Of a DNA stretch of 64,000 nt, positions 1-8,408 are shown in pieces; positions within the stretch are counted from its first letter, which is position 1; every line of letters begins with the position of its first letter. Origin of the DNA: an uncultured Rhodospirillales bacterium (GTDB lineage: Bacteria > Pseudomonadota > Alphaproteobacteria > Rhodospirillales > JABHCV01). The DNA is taken from positions 112,283-176,282 of the forward strand of contig CALKND010000004.1 of assembly GCA_938092065.1 (NCBI GenBank). Reading direction: 5' to 3'. Both the position numbers and the translations under genes were made by a program. The notes beneath the pieces are model-generated. The model searched no databases. It was not told the DNA's origin and saw only the letters and a program-made list of their open reading frames with translations.

Positions 1-689
1 AAAATATAACGATCGAAATACAGTATTGAAAATTGATGTGTTTCTGAATTCACTTCCTGACGGTTGCCATTGTACATGACAACTCGAGACCCTTCCTTAC
101 CCTCTAGTAATGCTCCACGTTCTGCAAGGAGGGTGTATGGCTTCTTTGGGTTTCTCTCGTCTCGGACAAGAATACCAAGCAATTGTCCATCAGCGGAACG
201 CTCACGAATGTAAACGGTGATGTCTTTTGAAGCTTGGTTAAAAGCTCCTTCTTGTAACATAACATGGGTGTAGCTATAGCGAATATCCCACTGCAAATTC
301 TTAAACATTCGTTGCGAGTTAGGTAGCAAATAGATGTTTATGAGATAGCCGAAGACAACGACGATAAGAGCTAGGATTAAACCCGGTTTGGCTATTGCAG
401 TCTGGCTAAGACCCGCCGCACGCATCACAATAATTTCACGATCGGTGATCATTTTTGAATAAATAAAAACGGTAACGATAAACAGGGCAATAGGCATAAC
501 TATCGTAAGAAAATTTGGCAGTAACAGCATGGTCAAATAGACAAAAAGGCCAGATGTTAGACCACGATTGACGATCATTTCAACGAACCGCAATGACTGT
601 GTCAGCCAAATGACACAGGTCAAACCCGCTGTAACGAGTATCATGCCCACAAGCAATTGCTTGAAGACGTATTTAGTGAAACCATTCAT
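1..689 (-). CDS. lptF: LPS export permease LptF (partial, C-terminus beyond the left edge)
   Basis: Reading the minus strand from the ATG at 689 gives about 229 residues open to the window edge. The N-terminus (MNGFTKYVFKQLL) leads into a first membrane helix, then a motif around TQSLRFVEMIVNRG, two further hydrophobic segments and the conserved stretch SKMITDREIIVMRAAGLS. The rest is the start of the periplasmic beta-jellyroll. This is the LptF/LptG permease pattern; LptF with LptG and LptB extracts lipopolysaccharide from the inner membrane. The N-terminal wording fits LptF better than LptG. LptG would be expected downstream, to the left of the window. The 230-bp gap to the oxidase gene on the right probably holds its promoter. 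Confidence 0.88.
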   Translation of the reverse strand, partial: MNGFTKYVFKQLLVGMILVTAGLTCVIWLTQSLRFVEMIVNRGLTSGLFVYLTMLLLPNFLTIVMPIALFIVTVFIYSKMITDREIIVMRAAGLSQTAIAKPGLILALIVVVFGYLINIYLLPNSQRMFKNLQWDIRYSYTHVMLQEGAFNQASKDITVYIRERSADGQLLGILVRDERNPKKPYTLLAERGALLEGKEGSRVVMYNGNRQEVNSETHQFSILYFDRYI

Positions 690-919
690 TTGTGGAATAT
701 CACCCTAATTTACATTAAAAATGCCCGAAAAACACAAAAAAATCAAGGATTAACCCAACTTTTGTGTCGCCCTACAATAGCATTTGGAAAAATGCTGGTG
801 GTTACTAAAGAGGACACAAAAAAATTCAAATGTTTAAGCCTTCTAGGAGTGAATGATATGTATAAATGTGAGTTGATAAAAAAAAGATTATCTTTTGATG
901 AGTGGCTTTATTTACTTTT

Positions 920-2329
920 TTAAATGACCTTTCCGGGGTTCATTGTATTACATGGATCAAGGGCCTTTTTTAAGGCTCGCATCAGGTCTAACTCCACATC
1001 TGATTTATAGCGTTTCAAATCACCGCGTTTCATTTGCCCAATGCCGTGCTCAGCACTAAAGCTTCCACCTATACTCACAATTAGGTCGTGGATGATTCGA
1101 TTGATTGTATCCCAGTTTTTCAAGTAAGCATCAGTATCAGCGCCAAGAGGTTGGCTTATGTTGAAATGAATATTGCCATCCCCGGCATGGCCAAAGGCAC
1201 AGATTCGTCCGCCGGGTAAATTAGCTTCAACCAGATCACTGGCCCTTGTAAGAAACTCCTCTATACTAGAAACTGGCACGGAAATATCATGTTTTATCGA
1301 ACCACCTTCATGTTTTTGGGCCTCTGGGATGGCGTGGCGAATGGCCCATAACTGGTCTGACTCAGCCCTGCTTTTAGCGATAAAAGCATCTGCTATCAAA
1401 CCGTCCTCCAGTGCCTGATCCAATATATATTTCAAAGTGGAACGTATGCCATCATGGCCACTCAATTCAATTAGAGCGTACTGGCTGTGAGGGTTCTCAA
1501 AAGGATTGTTGACGGCGAGAACATGTTTTACCGCGATTTCTAGGCTAAAGCGGTTCATAATTTCAAAAGCACTTAAGGTATTGCCCACACTTGTGTTTAA
1601 ACGTTGAAAAATCTCCAGTAGGTTCCCTGCGTTGGCACAACCGCACAATGCAGTTTCCTTGGCTTGTGGCCGCGAATACAACTTCAGCACAGCGGCAGTT
1701 ATTATGCCGAGGCTTCCTTCCGCACCCATAAATAAATGTTTAAGGTCATAACCTGTGTTATCTTTTCGTAAACTGCGCAGACCATCCCATGTGCGGCCAT
1801 CAGCTAGCACGACTTCAAGACCAAGAACTAGATCGCGGGTGTTTCCATAGCGTAAGACCTGTACACCACCAGCGTTTGTTGAGATATTTCCCCCGATGCA
1901 GCACGTTCCTTCAGCTCCAAGACTCAGGGGGAAAAGTAACCCAACGTCTTTTGCAGCTTGTTGAATATGTGCCAGTATAACTCCAGCTTCGACGGTCATT
2001 GTCTGATTTAAAGGATTGATGTCGCGGATGACATTCAGTCTTTGTGTAGAGATAACAATGCCGTCTCCACCAGGAAAGTCTGGCACACCACCACCAACTA
2101 ACCCTGTATTGCCACCTTGAGGGACGACACCGAGACCTGCCTTATTGCAAATTTTTAAAACCCGGGCCATCTCGTTTGTTGATTTGGGGCTAATAACTGC
2201 TGCTGCCGCACCCTGATAACGTCCACGCCACTCGCGAAGATATGGCTCCATTCCTCCTTTGGTCTCGATCCAGCCTTGAGGGCCGACTATATTTTGTATT
2301 TTTTGCAGTGCAATAGATTGATTCGTCAT
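920..2329 (-). CDS. FAD-binding oxidase, GlcD / D-2-hydroxyacid dehydrogenase family
   Basis: A 469-residue flavoprotein. The N-terminal PCMH-type FAD domain is seen in VVPQGGNTGLVGGG (about residues 67-80) and GNISTNAGGVQVLRYGNTRD (about 147-166). The C-terminal FAD-oxidase half ends with AFGHAGDGNIHFN and SAEHGIGQMKR, the substrate- and metal-binding histidine motifs of the D-lactate, glycolate and D-2-hydroxyglutarate dehydrogenases. The exact 2-hydroxyacid substrate cannot be read from the sequence. I start at the ATG at 2329, which overlaps the stop of the upstream tsaC-like gene as TGATG; a GTG one codon earlier is also possible. The tight overlap implies translational coupling. Confidence 0.9.
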   Translation of the reverse strand: MTNQSIALQKIQNIVGPQGWIETKGGMEPYLREWRGRYQGAAAAVISPKSTNEMARVLKICNKAGLGVVPQGGNTGLVGGGVPDFPGGDGIVISTQRLNVIRDINPLNQTMTVEAGVILAHIQQAAKDVGLLFPLSLGAEGTCCIGGNISTNAGGVQVLRYGNTRDLVLGLEVVLADGRTWDGLRSLRKDNTGYDLKHLFMGAEGSLGIITAAVLKLYSRPQAKETALCGCANAGNLLEIFQRLNTSVGNTLSAFEIMNRFSLEIAVKHVLAVNNPFENPHSQYALIELSGHDGIRSTLKYILDQALEDGLIADAFIAKSRAESDQLWAIRHAIPEAQKHEGGSIKHDISVPVSSIEEFLTRASDLVEANLPGGRICAFGHAGDGNIHFNISQPLGADTDAYLKNWDTINRIIHDLIVSIGGSFSAEHGIGQMKRGDLKRYKSDVELDLMRALKKALDPCNTMNPGKVI

Positions 2330-3288
2330 CACATAGTTGCTGCCCGTTTTAAGCGATCATTAATAGCGACTCCAAGGCCAGTAGTAGGGATTTTCATAAC
2401 AGCAATGCCTCTAAAATTTGGCTGATCGAGCATTCGCAGCATGGCAAATAAATTGGCTGCGGCCTCTTTAAGGTCCCCCATATGGCTGAGATTCGTATGG
2501 CGCGCGTTGACTTTTGATCCAAAAGCGAGAAAAGCTTCGCCGGGATTAGCTTTTTTTGCATTTAAGCGTAGTGGAATTGATGGCGCGTAGTGCCGTTCCA
2601 ACATACCTGGTGATCTGTTCTTATCTTCGCTACCATCGGAGAGGACTATGGGTCCTATTACTTTTTCCAATTCCTCACAAACAATTCCGCCAGGGCGCAA
2701 CAGGGTTGGTGTGGAGCCGCTTAAATCGATGACGGTAGACTCGATGCCTACTCTGCATGGTCCTCCGTCAAGGATGGTATCGACTTTCTCACCAAGGCTT
2801 TGCATTACGTGCTCCGCAGTGGAAGGGCTGATCTCTCCTGAACAGTTTGCGCTTGGGGCTGCGATTGGGGTGTTCGCGGCTGTTATCAGGGCCTGTGCAA
2901 GTGGATGATTGGGAATACGAACGGCTAATGTATCCAGGCCTGCGCTTGCCAAAAGTGAAATTGAGCAATCACTTTTTCGTGGCAGCACAAGGGTTAGTGC
3001 ACCAGGCCAGAAAGCTCGGGCTAGTTTTTTTGCCTGTTCGTTAAACACTACTGTGGCAGAAAGCGAAACCTGATTGGAAAAATGAATAATTAGCGGGTTG
3101 AAGTAAGGCCGTCCTTTAACGTCAAAAATACAGGCCACAGCATCATCATTTGTAGCGTCAGCGCCGAGCCCATAAACTGTCTCAGTAGGAAAAGCGACGA
3201 GGCCACCTGCTTGAATAGTCTGCGCTGCTTTGGTCAGATGATCAATGCTGGCACATTTTAAAATATTATTTTGGAATTGTTCTTTCAA
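2329..3288 (-). CDS. L-threonylcarbamoyladenylate synthase (Sua5/YwlC type)
   Basis: A 319-residue protein with the YrdC fold (PTETVYGLGADATND near residue 35, KGRPYFNPLIIHF, GPCRVGIESTVIDL) and the additional C-terminal Sua5 domain, so it is the long Sua5 form rather than the short TsaC form. The family makes threonylcarbamoyl-AMP from threonine, bicarbonate and ATP for the t6A37 modification of ANN-decoding tRNAs, acting with TsaD, TsaB and TsaE, none of which is in this window. It is the first gene of a two-gene minus-strand unit with the FAD oxidase. That association looks positional rather than functional. Confidence 0.92.
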   Translation of the reverse strand: MKEQFQNNILKCASIDHLTKAAQTIQAGGLVAFPTETVYGLGADATNDDAVACIFDVKGRPYFNPLIIHFSNQVSLSATVVFNEQAKKLARAFWPGALTLVLPRKSDCSISLLASAGLDTLAVRIPNHPLAQALITAANTPIAAPSANCSGEISPSTAEHVMQSLGEKVDTILDGGPCRVGIESTVIDLSGSTPTLLRPGGIVCEELEKVIGPIVLSDGSEDKNRSPGMLERHYAPSIPLRLNAKKANPGEAFLAFGSKVNARHTNLSHMGDLKEAAANLFAMLRMLDQPNFRGIAVMKIPTTGLGVAINDRLKRAATM

Positions 3289-3513
3289 AAAGGCTGCCTT
3301 TTATGAATATTAAACCAGTTTATAAAAATAGCCATCATTTGGGCTAACGGCAACTTACTCTCTCTACTTTTTGTAAGATCGACAGCTACTATAGTTATTA
3401 ACCACAGTCTCCGGATTGATTAAAGGCTAGTTAAATTGTAAGTCTTAAGGTGTAAACTGAAAAGTTACGTACATGAAGAAAATTACCTTCAAGACCCAAA
3501 AAGTTTGTTTTGC

Positions 3514-4290
3514 TTAACCTTCTAGTCCACGAACGATAAAATCAGGGTTCTCTAAACCTTTTTTAGCATAAGTCATTGTGCTGCCGTCCATTTTCTTCAC
3601 ACTGCCTCCTGCAGCGTTGATAATGGCATGACCGGCGGCAATATCCCATTCCATGGTGCGGCCTAGGCGTGGGTAAATATCCGAACTTCCATTGGCTACG
3701 AGGCAAAACTTCAGTGAGCTTCCAATGCTCATTGAGCTTGTGACCTTCAGTTTTGCAATGAATTCTTCCAGTTCAGGTGATCTATGGTTGAGGCTTGCTA
3801 TGACTACAAGACCTTCATCATCAGGCCTGCGGCATGAGATGGTTTTCGCTGCTTTACCTGAGTATTCTGCAAAGGCGCCGCTTGGCCCACCCCAGTAGGT
3901 ATCTCCCAAAGCCGGTGCGTGGATTACACCAAGCACTGGCCTGCCCGCATCAATCAGAGCAATGTTGACAGTAAATTGGTCATTTCTTGAGATGAAGCTA
4001 CTGGTGCCGTCTAGGGCATCGACAAGCCAAAATGGACCGCCGCCTGTTTCAGGTGACTTTCCGGTAGTGTAGGCCTCTTCCCCGATGATTGGATAGCTTG
4101 CGGTGATGCCTTCACGGATGCCGCTGATAATATGGGCCTCTGCTACTCTGTCCGCTTCAGTGACTGGAGAATTATCAGCTTTGGTTTCGACGTTGAAGTC
4201 AGTATTATAGATTTTCATGATTTCTTTGCCGGCGCTTTTGGCAAGGTCACCTACCTGTTCCATCATGCTGATGGTTATATTCAGTGTCAA
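3514..4290 (-). CDS. Inositol-monophosphatase-family phosphatase, CysQ-like
   Basis: A 258-residue member of the lithium-sensitive, Mg-dependent phosphatase family. Metal ligands are seen in PIIGEEAYTTG (Glu-Glu), in FWLVDALDGTSSFI (the DxxDGT motif, here DALDGT rather than the commoner DPIDGT) and in TMEWDIAAGHAII near the C-terminus. The EWDIAAGHAI wording and length favour 3'(2'),5'-bisphosphate nucleotidase (CysQ), which removes pAp from sulfate assimilation, or a histidinol-phosphatase-like relative. The gene stands alone between two intergenic gaps. Substrate assignment is inference. Confidence 0.82.
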   Translation of the reverse strand: MTLNITISMMEQVGDLAKSAGKEIMKIYNTDFNVETKADNSPVTEADRVAEAHIISGIREGITASYPIIGEEAYTTGKSPETGGGPFWLVDALDGTSSFISRNDQFTVNIALIDAGRPVLGVIHAPALGDTYWGGPSGAFAEYSGKAAKTISCRRPDDEGLVVIASLNHRSPELEEFIAKLKVTSSMSIGSSLKFCLVANGSSDIYPRLGRTMEWDIAAGHAIINAAGGSVKKMDGSTMTYAKKGLENPDFIVRGLEG

Positions 4291-4330
4291 AATATTACTC
4301 CTCTGAAAAGTTTAGTTTTTTCTATCAAAA

Positions 4331-5752
4331 TTATTTTGTTTGAGTCCAAAGAGCGACAGCATCCTGACCATTAGCAAATATTTCAGTCGTGATAAATCGT
4401 GATGCTTTAAAGTTGTGCGACCACTGCCTTGAGGTCATTGTCGCCTTGGCTTTCAGGTGGCCGAGAAAATCTTCAGGCTTTGGAAATTGGCTCCATACCG
4501 AAGGCAGAAACAGAGCACGCTTACCCATGTCTTCAATAATCAACCCGTCAACTTTTTGGCGCAATTGTGAAATTAGGTCTTTTTCATCCCTTACATCCAT
4601 GGGTATTAGAGGACTTAAAATAGAAATTGAAAGCTCCAAATCGGCCAGTTCCTCCGACCTTAAGGGCTCGAACCGATGATCGCAAAAGGCTGAGGCAAAA
4701 GCATTTTTAGCCACATCTTCGGCCAGAGGGCGCTGATGCTGAAACGAGCCAATACAACCGCGCAACTGGCCCTTCAGCCTCAGGGTTACAAAACTGGCAC
4801 CAGGCGCGTCAAGAGCTTTTGGATATTTGGCCGGGTTGAATGCCAAAGGCAGTTCAGTAGTAAGGCCATGCTGGATACTCTGAGCTGCCAACTTCAGCAG
4901 GGTTTTACCATGTTCATTCATAAGGGCATGAGTTTTGGCTTCAAAATCAACCTGTTCGAAAAATGCCCAGGAACCGTAACCAACAACTTTAGCCTTGTTT
5001 CCGGTCGTATCACCTGAATTGCATAATTCTAATGTTTTAACATGAAGGTTTCGCTGCTTGGCGAGTGCCAGAAAACCCTTAAGCGGGTGGCGTCCACATG
5101 CCTGATTGTCGTTGATATTCTCGGGTGACATGGTCTCGATAGCGTGCGCGGTAACATCATCAAGGTCACGGGCTGAGTTGTAATCCATGAAATGGCTCAA
5201 GTCCGATGAGATTACTATCAAGGTTTCTGACCCGCCCCAAAGGATATCAAGAATTTCAGCAATCTGAAATGGGGGGCAGTCTCCAACAACTACGGGCAAC
5301 ACCTTGAATTGGTCAAGCACTACCTGAAGGAAGGGTAATTGAACTTCAAGTGAGTATTCTTCGGCGTGGCATTTATCGGACACTTGGACTTGAGGCAAGT
5401 CGATGATCTGCTGCGCCCCGTTATAGTCGATGGGAATTTCACCTAGTGGCGTTGCAAAGGCATTTGCACTGCTTAATGCCACACCCTTGAGAGAAACCTT
5501 GTGGCTCGGGCCAAGTAGGACCACACGCTTGATGGTTTTGGCGGCCGGCTTCAGCCTTGCATAGGCAAGGGCGGCGTTAGCACCTGAGTAAACGTAGCCA
5601 GCATGTGGTGCGATGATAGCCTTTGGTGCATGGTCGTTGCTAGGAATCCGAGCATTAGCATCTTCAAAAAAGTGCTTAATCATAGCGCTTAGCTTTCTTG
5701 GTTCGCTTGGATAAAAGGTCCCGGCAACTGCGGTTTGTCTTATTAAACTCAT
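4331..5752 (-). CDS. AmmeMemoRadiSam proteins B and A fused (Memo-AMMECR1)
   Basis: A 473-residue fusion. Residues 1 to about 265 are a Memo-like domain: GTFYPSEPRKL at the start, APHAGYVYSG with His50, GPSHK with His84, and SSDLSHFMDY, which together form the metal-site pattern related to class III extradiol dioxygenases. Residues from about 290 on are an AMMECR1 domain (PGASFVTLRLKGQLRGCIGS, then HRFEPLRSEELADLELSISIL). In many genomes the two are separate genes. The gene is divergent, across 45 bp, from the third component, the radical SAM enzyme. The biochemical role of this three-part system is not established to my knowledge, so none is assigned. Confidence 0.92.
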   Translation of the reverse strand: MSLIRQTAVAGTFYPSEPRKLSAMIKHFFEDANARIPSNDHAPKAIIAPHAGYVYSGANAALAYARLKPAAKTIKRVVLLGPSHKVSLKGVALSSANAFATPLGEIPIDYNGAQQIIDLPQVQVSDKCHAEEYSLEVQLPFLQVVLDQFKVLPVVVGDCPPFQIAEILDILWGGSETLIVISSDLSHFMDYNSARDLDDVTAHAIETMSPENINDNQACGRHPLKGFLALAKQRNLHVKTLELCNSGDTTGNKAKVVGYGSWAFFEQVDFEAKTHALMNEHGKTLLKLAAQSIQHGLTTELPLAFNPAKYPKALDAPGASFVTLRLKGQLRGCIGSFQHQRPLAEDVAKNAFASAFCDHRFEPLRSEELADLELSISILSPLIPMDVRDEKDLISQLRQKVDGLIIEDMGKRALFLPSVWSQFPKPEDFLGHLKAKATMTSRQWSHNFKASRFITTEIFANGQDAVALWTQTK

Positions 5753-5797
5753 AAAGATTAATTAATCCCACACTAGAGTGAAGTAAAGGGTGAAGCA

Positions 5798-6931
5798 TTG
5801 ACGCTGCACACCATCGGGCTTATTTCATTGAGTATGGAACCAACTAACCCAGATAGTGTTTTTGCGGTGGCTCTCAACGGTCGCTATTGGCATACATTGA
5901 ATGATGGCCGGGTGCAGTGTGATCTTTGCCCACGTTATTGCAAGCTTCACGATGGCCAGCGCGGTCTTTGCTTTGTTAGAGCACGTTTGGGTGGTGAGAT
6001 TGTTTTAACTACATACGGGCGTTCTAGCGGCTTTTGCATTGATCCTATTGAGAAAAAACCCTTGAATCATTTTTTGCCCGGAACCCCAGTGCTCTCCTTC
6101 GGTACGGCAGGTTGTAATCTTACATGCAAGTTCTGCCAAAACTGGGACATTTCAAAATCTCGTGAGTTTGACAAACTGCAAGAACTTGCTACGCCCAAAA
6201 TGATTGCCCAAAGTGCATTAATAGCTGGATGCAAGTCTGTCGCCTTCACTTACAATGACCCAATTATTTTTCTTGAGTATGCAGTCGATGTAGCAAAGGC
6301 CTGCCGTGACGTTGGGCTTAAAACAGTGGCGGTGACGGCGGGTTATATTTGTAGTGAACCGCGCCAAGAATTTTTTAAATATATAGATGCCGCTAATGTT
6401 GACCTTAAGGCTTTCACAGAGGATTTCTACAAGCGCCTGTGTTCAAGTGAACTGACCCCGGTATTGGAGACCCTAAAATACTTAAAACATGAGACAGATG
6501 TGTGGTTTGAAATTACTACTCTACTTATACCAGGCGAGAACGATTCTGAAAGTGAGCTTGAGGAGATGACACAGTGGGTAGTTGAAAATCTTGGTACAGA
6601 CGTGCCCATGCATTTTACTGCCTTTCATCCCGAATGGAAAATGATGGATGCCCCAGCAACACCCCATTTGACACTTATTTTAGCCCGCAACATCGCCCTA
6701 AAAAATGGAGTGCGCTATGCCTATACGGGTAATGTTCATGACTTCAAGGGGGAGAGCACTTACTGCCACAATTGTGATGAAATACTAATTGGTAGAAACT
6801 GGCATCAGCTTTCCACTTGGAGCTTAAGTGAGAATGGACATTGCCAAAAATGTGGTACTGCCGTTGCCGGTTTTTTTGACGGACCACCAGGCGTTTGGGG
6901 TGCAAAGCGCCAACGGGTAACCCTCAAATAA
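5798..6931 (+). CDS. AmmeMemoRadiSam-system radical SAM enzyme
   Basis: A 377-residue radical SAM protein. The cluster ligands are Cys106, Cys110 and Cys113 in GTAGCNLTCKFCQNW. An N-terminal Cys motif (CDLCPRYCKL then GLC, residues 41-58) and a C-terminal pair of CxxC motifs (CHNC, CQKC) look like extra metal sites, as is usual for this PflA-like branch. I use the TTG at 5798 because AAAGGG lies seven bases upstream; an in-frame ATG at 5834 is a fair alternative. It faces the Memo-AMMECR1 fusion, so all three parts of the system are adjacent. The likely chemistry is radical-based modification of an unknown substrate. Confidence 0.93.
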   Translation: MTLHTIGLISLSMEPTNPDSVFAVALNGRYWHTLNDGRVQCDLCPRYCKLHDGQRGLCFVRARLGGEIVLTTYGRSSGFCIDPIEKKPLNHFLPGTPVLSFGTAGCNLTCKFCQNWDISKSREFDKLQELATPKMIAQSALIAGCKSVAFTYNDPIIFLEYAVDVAKACRDVGLKTVAVTAGYICSEPRQEFFKYIDAANVDLKAFTEDFYKRLCSSELTPVLETLKYLKHETDVWFEITTLLIPGENDSESELEEMTQWVVENLGTDVPMHFTAFHPEWKMMDAPATPHLTLILARNIALKNGVRYAYTGNVHDFKGESTYCHNCDEILIGRNWHQLSTWSLSENGHCQKCGTAVAGFFDGPPGVWGAKRQRVTLK

Positions 6932-6991
6932 TGACAGCTCTTAAAGATGCTGTTAAACCAAACTTCTAATTACCTATTGGCGATAATTAAA

Positions 6992-7957
6992 ATGAGAAAA
7001 AATAATATCATCCTGGCCCTGAAGTTTCTGGTTTCAGGTGCTCTGATCTGGTTTTTGATCGATGGTGTTGATCTTGGGGCGGCGAGCGTTCGCATATTGG
7101 ATGCGGATTTGCAAATTCTAGCTTTGGTTATGGGTTTGGCTGTTCTTCAAGTGGGAATTTGTGTGGTGCGTTGGCGCGCTGTGCTTGGGGCCATTGATGG
7201 TGTTCTGTCCGTTTCTAACTGCTTCATGCTTTATTTTATTGGTATTTTCTTTAACCAGGCCCTCCCGTCAGCTGTTGGTGGCGATGCTGTGCGTATTTAT
7301 CGTGCTTATAAAGAAGGATTGTCACTGCACTGTTCTATTAATGGTGTAATGCTCGAGCGGGTGGCGACAGTTCTAGGTCTGATTATCTTGGTGGTTCTTG
7401 CCACGCCATTTTTTGTCAATCGCGTTGAGTCAGAAGATGCAGCATGGATAATACCCACGCTAAGTGTGCTTTGTGTCTCCGGCGTAGCCAGTGTGATCGT
7501 ACTAATGTATTTGGATAGATTACCCTCAAAATACTCTCATTGGAGTTTTGTGCATGGACTAGCACTTCTGGCGTCAGATACTCGACGGGTTTTTCTATCT
7601 CCTGTAAATGCATTCAAGGCCCTCAGCTGGTCGCTTATGGGGCACGTTAACATCGCTCTAATGGTTTTTTTGCTGGGGGGTTCTATTGGGCTGGAAATTA
7701 CATGGCTTGACTGCATGGTGCTAATGCCTCCGGTGCTGCTGGTGATGACTTTGCCTATATCAATCGCCGGATGGGGTGTGCGTGAACAAGCTATGGTTGC
7801 TGCCTTTGCTCTTGTTAACGTTCCTGGCGAAGGTGCCTTGGCCCTGTCTATTATGTTCGGCTTGATCGGGCTTGTAACTGGCTTGCCCGGCGGTATTGCC
7901 TGGTTAATTAGCTCAGATAAAAAGATTTTAAAAATTAATGAAATTTCGGATCATTGA
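6992..7957 (+). CDS. Membrane flippase-like protein, lysylphosphatidylglycerol-synthase TM family
   Basis: A protein of about 321 residues, nearly all hydrophobic helices, with the UPF0104/LPG_synthase_TM hallmarks: an early helix ALKFLVSGALIWFLI, then FNQALPSAVGGDAVRIYRAY and, towards the C-terminus, LPISIAGWGVREQAMVAAF. The family includes the flippase half of MprF and stand-alone relatives thought to move lipids or polyprenyl-linked substrates. No catalytic synthase domain is attached. The start at 6992 puts the first helix at the N-terminus; an in-frame ATG at 6947 is possible. It begins about 60 bp after the radical SAM gene and may be cotranscribed with it. Confidence 0.85.
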   Translation: MRKNNIILALKFLVSGALIWFLIDGVDLGAASVRILDADLQILALVMGLAVLQVGICVVRWRAVLGAIDGVLSVSNCFMLYFIGIFFNQALPSAVGGDAVRIYRAYKEGLSLHCSINGVMLERVATVLGLIILVVLATPFFVNRVESEDAAWIIPTLSVLCVSGVASVIVLMYLDRLPSKYSHWSFVHGLALLASDTRRVFLSPVNAFKALSWSLMGHVNIALMVFLLGGSIGLEITWLDCMVLMPPVLLVMTLPISIAGWGVREQAMVAAFALVNVPGEGALALSIMFGLIGLVTGLPGGIAWLISSDKKILKINEISDH

Positions 7958-8028
7958 TAACTAAATACTTTATTTTGTTACCGTCCTTGTTACATTCATA
8001 GGCTAGGTCAATTTGAAGGGATAAAATA

Positions 8029-8385
8029 GTGAGTAATCTACAACTGACAGTTCATGAGTTTTTGACAATCATGGGCACCCTTGACGAACATTTGGAAGAA
8101 GCTGGATTTGAGGGCGAGTCCGCAATTTATGATTCATGGTATCAGCAATGGCGCGATGTGGAAGCCAAGGTTGAAAAGTTGTCCATGATGGATCGTGCAG
8201 ACATGCTGTTTGATGGAAAAGTGACGATCAATGACATATCAGCTGAACATCTTATAGAAGTCAGGGCCAGCATTAACGAGCAAATCTCCATACATAAAAA
8301 AATGATCAAAGAAAACGATGTGGATGCCGACCCAGATGATCTGGAAATTTGGGAAAACCGCCTCGCCTCCATCAAAGATTTATAA
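8029..8385 (+). CDS. Hypothetical protein, small acidic, helical
   Basis: A 118-residue protein that I do not recognise. It starts at a GTG with GAAGGG eight bases upstream, which is a strong site. It is rich in Asp and Glu, has no signal peptide or membrane segment, and is probably all-helical (MSNLQLTVHEFL..., ending with DLEIWENRLASI). The first half resembles a small helical dimer; no catalytic motif is visible. It ends 23 bp before the pepA start on the same strand, so it probably shares the pepA transcript. Confidence 0.7.
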   Translation: MSNLQLTVHEFLTIMGTLDEHLEEAGFEGESAIYDSWYQQWRDVEAKVEKLSMMDRADMLFDGKVTINDISAEHLIEVRASINEQISIHKKMIKENDVDADPDDLEIWENRLASIKDL

Positions 8386-8408
8386 ATAAAGATAAGGACA
8401 TAAGTTCT

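Noticed and set aside
657..923. Plus-strand frame of 88 codons overlapping the lptF start
   Set aside because: No ribosome-binding site or family resemblance, it overlaps the lptF N-terminus in antisense, and it crosses the expected promoter region.
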